Position numbers and translations under genes: made by a program. Under the pieces are notes generated by a model, which was not told where the DNA came from, made no database searches, and saw only the letters and a program-made list of their open reading frames with translations. Of a stretch of DNA of 37,320 bases, positions 1 to 5,638 are shown in pieces. This DNA comes from a virus: positions 1 through 37,320 of the IMG/VR virus record IMGVR_UViG_3300005731_000120; one strand, given 5' to 3'. The number at the start of each line of letters is the position of its first letter. Position 1 is the first letter of the stretch.

Positions 1-70
1 ATTGCAGAGTATTGTTGTTGTGAGTGAGGCAACCCGCAACAACCCGAAACCCGAAACAGGAGTTGAGACG

Positions 71-406
71 ATGTTCAAAGTAGTTTACCAGCGCGATACC
101 GCAACCGGTTGTATTTTGGTCAATGGTGGTTCTTTCGATACCCGATTCGATGCCGTTTGTGCAATCCATCGAAATATCGATACACGATTCGAAACCGCAT
201 TCATTAACGACAGTCAATACTGTTCTGAACTGTTCGAAATGTCAATTGATCAATTGACCGATTTTCTCGATGGGTTTTTCGATGTTGAGCCTACGTCCAG
301 AAACATTTATCAAATTGAATGTGAATTGTTGCGTCGCGGATGGAAACCACCGAAAATCGAAATTCATTCTCCGAACACAATCATTTTTGATGATGTTGCG
401 TTTTAG
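71..406 (+). CDS. Hypothetical protein, 111 aa
   Basis: I do not recognise this family. The ATG at 71 is chosen because an AGGAG ribosome-binding site lies 8 bases upstream; the frame stays open to base 2 through a TTG, but that extension has no comparable site. The product is mixed alpha/beta with a central acidic stretch (SIDQLTDFLDGFFDVE), no signal peptide and no membrane segment. It is the first of three small rightward genes whose translation signals look alike (GGAGT-GAGA just before the start), so they are probably co-transcribed. The gene could begin upstream of the window. Confidence 0.6.
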   Translation: MFKVVYQRDTATGCILVNGGSFDTRFDAVCAIHRNIDTRFETAFINDSQYCSELFEMSIDQLTDFLDGFFDVEPTSRNIYQIECELLRRGWKPPKIEIHSPNTIIFDDVAF

Positions 407-650
407 GTCAGCAGGTCAGCTAACTAACATTTAAGGAGTCGAGATAATGACATTAGAAAATCTTCTCAATTCGGCGTGGCACGCAGGTTATAACGATTAT
501 GAGGATAATCGTGATAATTCGGGTTACTGGTTAGATATGTTCGGTGATGTCGCCTATAACGAATATCTTGCGGGGCGCGGTTGTGCGGTTCGTGATTATT
601 GATCGTGAGCAGGTCAGCAGGTCAGCTAACTAACATTTAAGGAGTCGAGA
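405..650 (+). repeat. 40-bp direct repeat forming two gene leaders
   Basis: Bases 405-444 and 611-650 are identical over 40 bases. Each copy ends a few bases before the ATG of a small gene (447 and 653) and carries AAGGAG as ribosome-binding site plus two GGTCAGC units. The first copy overlaps the stop codon of the preceding gene. The duplication suggests the two downstream genes arose by tandem copying of a leader-plus-gene cassette, or that the leader is a conserved regulatory element. Confidence 0.85.
447..602 (+). CDS. Small acidic hypothetical protein, 51 aa
   Basis: A 51-residue frame starting at ATG 447, with AAGGAG 9 bases upstream inside the duplicated leader. The product is rich in Asp, Asn, Tyr and Gly and contains SAWHAGYNDYEDN near the N-terminus, a pattern seen in small phage proteins of unknown role. 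No membrane segment or cysteine pair. A similar GYND signature appears in interrupted reading frames of the repeat array at 2480-2550, which suggests common ancestry. Function unknown. Confidence 0.65.
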   Translation: MTLENLLNSAWHAGYNDYEDNRDNSGYWLDMFGDVAYNEYLAGRGCAVRDY

Positions 651-652
651 CG

Positions 653-844
653 ATGAGCGAGTTTAACGAGTTTGACGATTGTGACGATTTTGACGATTTT
701 GAGGATTGTACCGATTTGGAATCTCAATTGGATTTTCTGCTTGAAAACGAGTATTTCGATGATGACGAGTTTGACGATTGTAACGAGTTTGACGATTGTA
801 ACGAGTTTGACGATCAAGCGATCAGGGAGATGTGTGATGAATAG
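653..844 (+). CDS. Acidic low-complexity protein, 63 aa
   Basis: Starts at ATG 653 behind the second copy of the duplicated leader, with AAGGAG well placed. The product is almost entirely Asp, Glu, Phe, Asn and Cys in short repeats (EFDDC, NEFDDC), strongly negatively charged. The DNA is built from 9-base units related to GACGATTGT, the same unit that dominates the repeat array at 1800-2530, so the gene may have grown by repeat slippage. A DNA-mimic role is conceivable for so acidic a protein, but nothing here proves it. It is the last gene before the rightward terminator. Confidence 0.5.
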   Translation: MSEFNEFDDCDDFDDFEDCTDLESQLDFLLENEYFDDDEFDDCNEFDDCNEFDDQAIREMCDE

Positions 845-966
845 TCTGATTTTACCGGTTGTAACGGTTTCATATGTGGTCTGGCATTGTTGCCACGTTT
901 GCCAGTTTCTCAATGATGTTTTTGGTTCTCTGCAATTCTAAGCGCCACAATCACCACAATCACCAC

Positions 967-1006
967 AATCACCACAAGTCGCAAAGTCGATTTGTGGTGA
1001 TTTTTC
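967..1006 (+). terminator. Intrinsic terminator after the rightward small genes
   Basis: AATCACCACAA (967-977) pairs perfectly with TTGTGGTGATT (992-1002). The stem extends inward to 981/988 with one G-U pair, giving about 15 base pairs and a 6-base loop, followed by a T tract at 1001-1005. The left arm lies in a run of CCACAATCA tandem repeats starting about 945. It would stop transcription arriving from the genes at 71-844. Confidence 0.75.
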
Positions 1007-1135
1007 GTTTGAATCGGTGGTTTCACTACAAATTGTTTGAATCGGCACAAACGGACAAAAGGCGGTATTTTGCGTAAAATCGTTAAAATCGAAAAAAGGG
1101 GTAGCAAAAAAGTTAAGATTCGCTTATCGCGTTAA

Positions 1136-1167
1136 GTCGGCATAATCGGCAAGGTCGGCATAATCGG
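1136..1167. repeat. Tandem 14-bp direct repeat
   Basis: GTCGGCATAATCGG occurs at 1136-1149 and 1154-1167, with an 18-base period. The unit resembles the left arm of the large array at 1801-2190 (CGACATAAT, TCGGCATAA), so it is probably an outlier of the same repeat family. Confidence 0.6.
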
Positions 1168-1222
1168 TTCTGACAGTATTATATATACAAACAAAACAAC
1201 CACTATGACCGGATTTCAGGGT

Positions 1223-1440
1223 GATTGGTGGTTTCCGGTCTCGGAAATGGTCTAAAAACGCTCTCAGAGGCTCTCAGAGGCTCTCTGGTGCGTTTTGTTC
1301 TCTGGAAGGTGTTCTGAGTCTCATTTTTTATTTGAACGCAGGAGAACGGCTCTCAGGAGATTGGTGGTCAGAATCGGTCTGATTTTTTGTGAGTTTGTGC
1401 AAGTTTTGTCTGATTTTTGCGTCGTAAGATCATTGGTGGT
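1223..1440. repeat. Short dispersed repeats CTCTCAGAGG and ATTGGTGGT
   Basis: CTCTCAGAGG is tandem at 1261-1270 and 1271-1280 with a partial third unit, and a related GCTCTCAGG sits at 1349-1357. ATTGGTGGT occurs at 1224-1232, 1360-1368 and 1432-1440. GTCTGATTTTT occurs at 1377-1387 and 1408-1418. No reading frame with a ribosome-binding site covers them. Together with the adjacent iteron-like motifs they suggest protein binding sites. Confidence 0.45.
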
Positions 1441-1705
1441 AATGGTTTACGTTCGTTTTTTGTCGTTTTGTGCAAATTTCTGCAAAACTTCTGTATATAT
1501 CAATTATTTTCTTTTTTCTTTTTTTGCTTACTAACTTTATGAATAAGGACAAAAACAAAAATAGAGAAGAAAACCTATATGCCATAAGGAGTTACGTCGA
1601 ATCTCGCGCACAAAACGCGCACAAAAAAACAGCGATTGCACAAAACGTTTTTTGTGGAAATAATTTTGCACAAAACTTGCACAAAACGAAAATTTGCACA
1701 AAAAC
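1393..1705. repeat. Iteron-like GCACAAAAC repeats flanking an AT-rich core; candidate origin
   Basis: GCACAAAAC or a one-base variant occurs at 1608, 1619, 1638, 1668, 1679 and 1696 on the plus strand. Inverse copies (GTTTTGTGC or a close variant) lie at 1393-1400 and 1465-1473. Between the opposed clusters, 1490-1570 is very AT-rich, with long pyrimidine then purine runs. Repeated protein-binding motifs beside an easily melted stretch are the classic architecture of iteron replication origins. No recognisable initiator gene is in the window, so the assignment rests on architecture alone. Transcription from both sides points into the region, which also suits a replication or terminator locus. 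Confidence 0.4.
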
Positions 1706-1800
1706 GAGCAAGATGAGCGCGCCAGCTATGCAAATTTCATGCCAAAACAGGGCAAAATTAGGTCACTTTCCCATTATTGAGAATCTTGAAAATAAACCAC

Positions 1801-2190
1801 CCTATCGTCCTATAATCGATAAAATCAGTGCAATCATTCAAGTCGATACAAAGATCATAAGTGGTATGTGCGCCATATACGCTATAATCGGCACAATCAG
1901 TACAATCGACACAAAGATCATAAGTGGTACAATCATTCAAGTCGATACAATCATTCAACTCGACATAATCGACATAATCGACATAATCGGCTTGATCGGC
2001 ATATTCGCTATGAGCCACAAAGCCGTTGCAATCGCGTAAGTCGTTATAATCAGTAGAACTATATCAATCACTCTAATCGACCTATCCCGCAACTCCGATA
2101 GAATCATGCAAGTCGATACAATCGACATAACCAGCAAGGTCGTTATAATCAGAACCAGCGGTATATCCGCTACAATTGACATAATCGGCA
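1801..2190 (-). repeat. Left arm of inverted 9-bp repeat array
   Basis: Built from units such as CGACATAAT (three exact tandem copies at 1961-1987), TCGATACAA and TCGGCATAA. A 21-base sequence at 1831-1851 recurs exactly at 1930-1950 and with small changes near 2102-2122. A 25-base sequence at 1843-1867 recurs with two changes at 1906-1930 and as a perfect inverted copy at 2249-2273. Read on the minus strand, one frame gives Asp-Cys-Tyr-rich peptide with several stops. Another gives a 78-residue hydrophobic frame (2191 down to 1955) with AGGAG about 11 bases upstream. Because the 9-mer is open in all frames, I regard these as by-products. Confidence 0.6.
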
Positions 2191-2208
2191 TAATTAGTGT
2201 TTCTCCTG

Positions 2209-2530
2209 ATGTGGTGGGATTGTATCGATTGTACCATCTGTGCGGCTTATACCACTTATGATCTTTGTATCGATTGTACCGATTGTGACGGTTACATCAA
2301 TACTCGGTATATTACGGAGTTTATCGAGTGTGCTGATAAGTTGGTTTATATCGGTTGTGTCGAGTTGTCTGATTAGTTTGATTGTATCGAGTTGCATGAT
2401 TGTGATCTCTGTATCGATTGTATCAGTTGTGTAAGATGATCGGGTGGTGTGGATTGTGACGATTGTATCAATTGTATCGGTTGACCGGGTGGGTCTAATT
2501 GTGCCGGATATACCTTTGGTGCGGGTTATA
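2209..2530 (+). repeat. Right arm of inverted 9-bp repeat array
   Basis: The plus strand carries the complementary orientation: GATTGTATC, GATTGTACC and GATTGTGAC units. The orientation flips at about 2195-2208. One plus frame from ATG 2209 reads 55 residues with CxxCxxC clusters (Cys 5, 8, 11 and 20, 23, 26) to TAG 2374. The same frame then continues as Cys-Asp-rich peptide through TGA 2437 and a later TGA to about 2552. There is no Shine-Dalgarno before 2209; the sequence there is CTCCT, the complement of one. It looks like a decayed or never-translated relative of the acidic gene at 653-844. Confidence 0.6.
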
Positions 2531-2678
2531 ACGACAGCGCAGTACATTTTTAGAGCGAGTTCAAAAAATGGACCTACGCCGCGTTATGACCCCGACCCGA
2601 ACCACCTAGAACCTTTGGACCTTTGAATCTTTGGACCATTTTCTCTAAACATTCTAGGCACTTGTCCGTAATAATAAC

Positions 2679-2787
2679 CCACTTAGGTTCTTAGGTTCTC
2701 GAAAACCTTTGTAACAAAGAACCTAAGTGGTCAGGAGGAATCCTGCGTCCACCACCGAGGTTCTTGGAGACAGAGAACCCCGGTGGT
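2679..2787. other. Cluster of three stem-loops
   Basis: Hairpin 1: a perfect 14-bp stem, 2679-2692 with 2717-2730, enclosing smaller stems (AGGTT/AACCT and CTTTG/CAAAG). Hairpin 2: CAGGA-GGAA-TCCTG at 2732-2745, with a GNRA-type tetraloop. Hairpin 3: a 14-bp stem with one mismatch, 2751-2764 with 2774-2787. The outer arms of hairpins 1 and 3 resemble each other (CCACTTAGGTTCT and CCACCGAGGTTCT), and both right arms end GTGGTCA. They lie just beyond the end of the leftward operon. No T run follows on either strand, so they suit an RNA end-protection or processing element, or a protein-binding site, better than a textbook terminator. Confidence 0.6.
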
Positions 2788-2854
2788 CAACATGAAAATA
2801 AAAATTTTTGAAAATTGGTATTAAGTCACCGCGTTTCCCCGGCAGCTAAGTGGT

Positions 2855-3091
2855 TCAGACCACAGGGAACACTCTCTCCCAATGTAGTCGGATCACTTTT
2901 CTCACCCGAAGGTTTTGAAATAATTTCTGGTCGTGAGTCCCATAAGAACCTACTTCACTTGGTCTCAACACAGAACTCTTAATCGACCAACACACTTTAC
3001 CATCTTTGAAATTACCGAGAGTGTATGTGTGAAACTCGTCGTAACACTCCATTACAATATCCTCAGTAATCGCAATATTACCTACTCTCAC
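2855..3091 (-). CDS. Hypothetical protein, 78 aa, last gene of leftward operon
   Basis: Starts at GTG 3091, sharing a GTGA overlap with the stop of the VWA gene upstream, so translation is probably coupled. The product is soluble and mixed in composition, with an acidic N-terminal half (TEDIVMECYDEFHTYTLG) and a basic C-terminus (RVRKVIRLHWERVF). I recognise no domain. Its place directly after the VWA gene suggests a partner, but that is inference from position only. Confidence 0.6.
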   Translation of the reverse strand: MRVGNIAITEDIVMECYDEFHTYTLGNFKDGKVCWSIKSSVLRPSEVGSYGTHDQKLFQNLRVRKVIRLHWERVFPVV

Positions 3092-3714
3092 GACATTAAA
3101 TCCCGTTCTTGGTCAGTGAAACTGGCAACTTCTAAGGATTCCCCTTTAGCAACGGCACTACGTGTACGCCCCAATTTCCAACCAACAACATCGTAGAGTT
3201 TATCCATCTTATCTGTACTATAAGAAGCAATGTCACCTTCGTTAATACCCATTCGAGTACCTTGGAAATCATTTTCGTCCGCACCAAGGAAAGTAAACTG
3301 CCAGCTATATTTCTCTCGCTGTTCAGTAATAATTTTCCTAATCTGAGAGAATGAGTATTCCCTACTATGGTTCTCTTGACCATCTGTGACGATTACAACC
3401 AAAACCAAGTCTGGTCGTTCAGATTGGGACATGTTAGCAAACCGTTCACCTTCTTCGTCAATGGTTGTACCTACAGCGTCCAAGAGTGAGGTCCACCCTC
3501 TGGGTTTCAACTGATACCCCTCGAATTCGTCAATGGGCATTCCTCGACATAAGCACTTAACATCAGTGGAAAATTCCACAAGGGTCAACTCAGTCTCACC
3601 ACTTTCTTTCTTTTGATCTTCAATCAATCGATTGAGACCACCTTCTGCATCGGACTGACATTTGTACATTGATCCACTTCGATCAACAATAACAATTAGA
3701 CTTGTTTTCATCAT
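3088..3714 (-). CDS. VWA-domain protein with complete MIDAS
   Basis: The 208 residues are essentially one von Willebrand factor A domain. The metal-ion-dependent adhesion site is complete: D11-x-S13-x-S15 (DRSGSM), T75 in RGWTSLLDA, and D111 in VIVTDGQENH. VWA domains bind partners through a divalent metal. In bacteria and phages they occur alone or with AAA ATPases, metallopeptidases or TerD-type proteins; none of those is beside it here. The start is ATG 3714, in an ATGA overlap with the zinc-ribbon gene; a GTG at 3720 is the alternative. There is no signal peptide, so the protein is cytoplasmic. Function in this phage is unknown; the domain call is firm. Confidence 0.85.
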   Translation of the reverse strand: MMKTSLIVIVDRSGSMYKCQSDAEGGLNRLIEDQKKESGETELTLVEFSTDVKCLCRGMPIDEFEGYQLKPRGWTSLLDAVGTTIDEEGERFANMSQSERPDLVLVVIVTDGQENHSREYSFSQIRKIITEQREKYSWQFTFLGADENDFQGTRMGINEGDIASYSTDKMDKLYDVVGWKLGRTRSAVAKGESLEVASFTDQERDLMS

Positions 3715-3908
3715 ATACACCCTAAAAAACTTTTACAAAGTTCACAATATCTTAAATCCCAACTAAACCCCGCCTTATCGTAGACAAGTTTGTGTCGGCA
3801 CTTACCACACCGATAGTATGCTTTTTCGCGCGATACTTCGAGCGAAGTAGCAGGTCGAACTGTCGAACCATGACCAGTTGGGTGAGGGATTTCAATATAA
3901 TATGTCAT
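3711..3908 (-). CDS. Small zinc-ribbon protein, 65 aa
   Basis: Start ATG 3908 makes an ATGA overlap with the upstream gene; an ATG at 3920 is possible but unneeded. Two CxxC knuckles (RCGKC near residue 34 and YCELC near 55), about 20 residues apart and separated by a short strand-rich linker, form a typical rubredoxin-like zinc ribbon. Such proteins act as small DNA- or protein-binding adaptors. It is translationally coupled to the VWA gene. No specific role can be assigned. Confidence 0.65.
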   Translation of the reverse strand: MTYYIEIPHPTGHGSTVRPATSLEVSREKAYYRCGKCRHKLVYDKAGFSWDLRYCELCKSFLGCI

Positions 3909-4168
3909 TCTTTCGCCCAAGATGAAGTTGCTTTACCAACGATGGCACAGGAACCAATAACCCCATAAGTTAGTTTACCATAATCCGACCCAACTTGGAA
4001 TCGATATCCACCCATCTTTTTGATAATTCGTTGAATGACCGCAACTCGATACTTATCTTTGTCGATATAGAAGAGGGTATCATTCACTTGTAATGTCGAA
4101 GGGTTTCTAACGGGGACAAAACTAAAATGGGTATTCTCATGTTGTAGGTTGATTTGCTGCATACTCAT
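3905..4168 (-). CDS. Hypothetical protein, 87 aa
   Basis: Starts at ATG 4168 in an ATGA overlap with the gene before it; an ATG at 4162 is the alternative. The sequence alternates short hydrophobic and charged stretches (TLFYIDKDKYRVAVIQRI, then YRFQVGSDYGKLTYGVIG), suggesting a small all-beta fold such as an SH3-like barrel. That is inference from pattern only. No cysteines in pairs, no membrane segment. Confidence 0.6.
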   Translation of the reverse strand: MSMQQINLQHENTHFSFVPVRNPSTLQVNDTLFYIDKDKYRVAVIQRIIKKMGGYRFQVGSDYGKLTYGVIGSCAIVGKATSSWAKE

Positions 4169-4518
4169 TTTTCATCTTCTTCTGCTAATGACAAATAATG
4201 GCAAGCATTACTTAAACAAGTGTGTTCATATTTTGCTTTGTATCGGTCCCGCAACTCGATACCTTTCTCTTTACTAACATTCTGGGCAATACATGATATC
4301 AATTGCTTGTAGTTATACCCTTGGATAATACATTTGTGAAACCACATTGTGAACTCAGAATGCCCTGCCGGAATGTCATATAAACCGGTGAGTATGGTAT
4401 TATGGAACTTGTAATAATCCCCCAACCACACTTTCTTAATTGTACCATCATGTGGGTCCACAAACAAGAACAAACTGTACTTTTTCTGAGGTTTTTCTTT
4501 TCTTTTTCTAGTAAACAT
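4165..4518 (-). CDS. Hypothetical protein, possibly diverged GIY-YIG-like
   Basis: The 117 residues begin with a basic tail (FTRKRKEKPQKK) and then LFLFVDPHDGTIKKVWLGDYY. This parallels the YMYVDP...YFGVGGY opening of the gene at 5024. Later blocks also run parallel: a Phe-x-x-Trp region and a C-terminal Glu followed by a Tyr-rich helix. I infer that the two are distant paralogs of a GIY-YIG nuclease fold, this copy having lost more of the signature. Start ATG 4518; the stop overlaps the next start by ATGA. Confidence 0.55.
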   Translation of the reverse strand: MFTRKRKEKPQKKYSLFLFVDPHDGTIKKVWLGDYYKFHNTILTGLYDIPAGHSEFTMWFHKCIIQGYNYKQLISCIAQNVSKEKGIELRDRYKAKYEHTCLSNACHYLSLAEEDEK

Positions 4519-4532
4519 AGTTTTTCTATCTC

Positions 4533-4988
4533 TTAGATATCTCCGTTCGCTACCATATTTAACATGTTTTTGATTGGAGTTAACTGACTCCTCGGTGCTG
4601 TTTGAAGTGTCATGTTATACCTATCGACTAATTTCCAAAGACTACTAGCCAATAACACGCGAAACGGGGGTTGAAATTCTCCAACTAACAAAAAACCTCT
4701 TGTTCTCACCTGTAATTTACAGAAACGGCATTGATTATTAGGGCTAATATTAGCAGACCCGCACAAACATACAATGTCATCACCTTGTCTTGTCACAGAC
4801 ATTGTATCATACTCTACTTCAGGTGTCCAAATGTCAATAGACGTTGTATGCCACCCGTACCTTAAATCAGTATCTTCTCGGTCTAGTTGTACTAGAAATA
4901 AGTTATGGTGGAATTGCCCTAATGCCATATCCCCTTGACGGAAACCGGGGTTGTCGGGCGAACCTGTTAACCTGAATGCTCTAGGCAT
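4533..4988 (-). CDS. Hypothetical protein with CxC...CxxC zinc site, 151 aa
   Basis: Starts at ATG 4988 behind an AGAGG site. The middle carries CLCGSANISPNNQCRFC, two cysteine pairs about 12 residues apart that should bind zinc. It resembles the CYCG...CKFC arrangement in the protein encoded at 6277, so the two may be distant relatives. The first 70 residues are hydrophilic and rich in Asp, Trp and His; the C-terminal part is helical (SSLWKLVDRYNMTLQ). Function unknown. Confidence 0.6.
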   Translation of the reverse strand: MPRAFRLTGSPDNPGFRQGDMALGQFHHNLFLVQLDREDTDLRYGWHTTSIDIWTPEVEYDTMSVTRQGDDIVCLCGSANISPNNQCRFCKLQVRTRGFLLVGEFQPPFRVLLASSLWKLVDRYNMTLQTAPRSQLTPIKNMLNMVANGDI

Positions 4989-5023
4989 TTTTTAACCTCT
5001 AAGTCTTCTAGTGTTTCAAATAC

Positions 5024-5545
5024 TCAAGCCGTAGTACATTCGTCTTCTACTAAGGTGCAATCTTTCATGTCCAATTCAACGATTTCGTACCTGCGATTGG
5101 CAACCCACGCTTTTACAAGGACTTTTTTAGTCCGTTGATAGGATTTAAGAATCGTTGATGTCATTTTAACACCTTTATGCCAAAATTCAACTTTCATACC
5201 TGTTTTCATCTGATAATCAAATCCCCAACCGCCTAAAACGGTTTCTTGATAACGTTTTGTCATTTCGTTGGCGTAAAACTGTGCTTCAACTTGACTACAA
5301 GGACCGAAAATACGCATTCGGTAATTACGCCAATTAACTTTACCTTGCTCCTGTACCCATTTGTAAAATGGACTCTTATTTGCTTTTCTCGACGGTTTTG
5401 TGATCGAATAAAGCATCGCATACCCGCCAACACCAAAATATCTCGGTTCATGTGTGTTTGGGTCTACATACATGTAAACATATTGATCCCCTTTTGTTTC
5501 GGGGGTCTTACTGAGTTGGTTTATGTCTTTCATTAAGTCCGGCAT
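5024..5545 (-). CDS. GIY-YIG-like protein, 173 aa
   Basis: After an N-terminal helix, the sequence YVYMYVDPNTHEPRYFGVGG matches the spacing of the two beta strands that give GIY-YIG nucleases their name. It is followed by a region with FYKWVQEQG and a candidate catalytic glutamate in VEAQFYANEM. The C-terminal 60 residues are basic and beta-rich and could bind DNA. GIY-YIG enzymes cut DNA in homing, repair or host DNA attack. ATG 5545 is preferred over the TTG at 5560. A sigma70-like promoter and a 15-codon leader frame lie just upstream, so this gene may start its own transcript. Confidence 0.5.
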   Translation of the reverse strand: MPDLMKDINQLSKTPETKGDQYVYMYVDPNTHEPRYFGVGGYAMLYSITKPSRKANKSPFYKWVQEQGKVNWRNYRMRIFGPCSQVEAQFYANEMTKRYQETVLGGWGFDYQMKTGMKVEFWHKGVKMTSTILKSYQRTKKVLVKAWVANRRYEIVELDMKDCTLVEDECTTA

Positions 5546-5610
5546 GTTATTCCAAATCAAAATAATGAGGTAACGAGTGCAACTGAGTTAATAAAGTCTT
5601 CCATTACTCT

Positions 5611-5638
5611 ATCCTACCACATTTTTAAGGAAAGTCAA
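5611..5638 (-). promoter_or_regulatory. Internal sigma70-type promoter in leftward operon
   Basis: On the minus strand TTGACT (5638-5633) and TAGGAT (5616-5611) are separated by 16 bases. The -35 box overlaps the stop codon of the HAD-like gene, in one of the few real intergenic gaps of the operon (5546-5634). Just downstream is a possible 15-codon leader peptide (ATG 5604 to TGA 5557), for which the AGGATAGAG overlapping the -10 would instead be a ribosome-binding site. The two readings compete. Confidence 0.4.

Larger units (their letters stand above)
845..2854. other. Two-kilobase repeat-rich region without a convincing gene
   Basis: Rightward genes end at 844 and the leftward operon ends at 2855, so transcription converges here. 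Contents from left to right: an intrinsic terminator (967-1006), short direct repeats (1136-1167, 1223-1440), GCACAAAAC iteron-like repeats around an AT-rich core (1393-1705), an inverted 9-bp repeat array (1801-2530), and stem-loops (2679-2787). Between about 1010 and 1130 and between 2530 and 2670 I see no clear element. Open frames exist on both strands, but they are repeat translations that mostly lack ribosome-binding sites. The structure suggests replication, packaging or transcript-end functions rather than protein coding. Confidence 0.7.

Noticed and set aside
653-941. Overlapping frames on both strands at the acidic gene (95 codons minus, 89 codons plus)
   Set aside because: They are repeat translations (IVKLVTIVKLV) without ribosome-binding sites. 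Only the frame behind the duplicated leader has a start signal.
1295-1534. A 79-codon hydrophobic rightward frame
   Set aside because: Composed of T-rich repeats and iteron-like motifs, with no ribosome-binding site. The hydrophobicity follows from base composition.
1470-2039. A 189-codon rightward open frame across the iteron and repeat region
   Set aside because: It has no ribosome-binding site. Its sequence is a direct translation of GCACAAAAC and 9-mer repeats (IIDIIDIIG-type low complexity), and several other frames over the same bases are also open.
1801-2530. CRISPR array
   Set aside because: Units are about 9 bases and degenerate, without constant repeats of 24-40 bases or unique spacers, and no cas-like gene is present.
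2209-2552. Stop-codon recoding (TAG/TGA read through) in this phage
   Set aside because: Many convincing genes here end with TGA or TAG in ATGA or TAGTG junctions, so these codons work as stops. The continuing frame is better explained by repeats.
2444-2626. A 60-codon rightward frame before the hairpins
   Set aside because: It starts inside the repeat array, has no ribosome-binding site, and its second half shows no protein-like pattern.
845-2854. tRNA or rRNA gene in the gene-poor region
   Set aside because: I looked for cloverleaf arms and the T-loop GTTCGAATC-type signature and for conserved rRNA blocks; none was found. The hairpins at 2679-2787 do not fit a tRNA.
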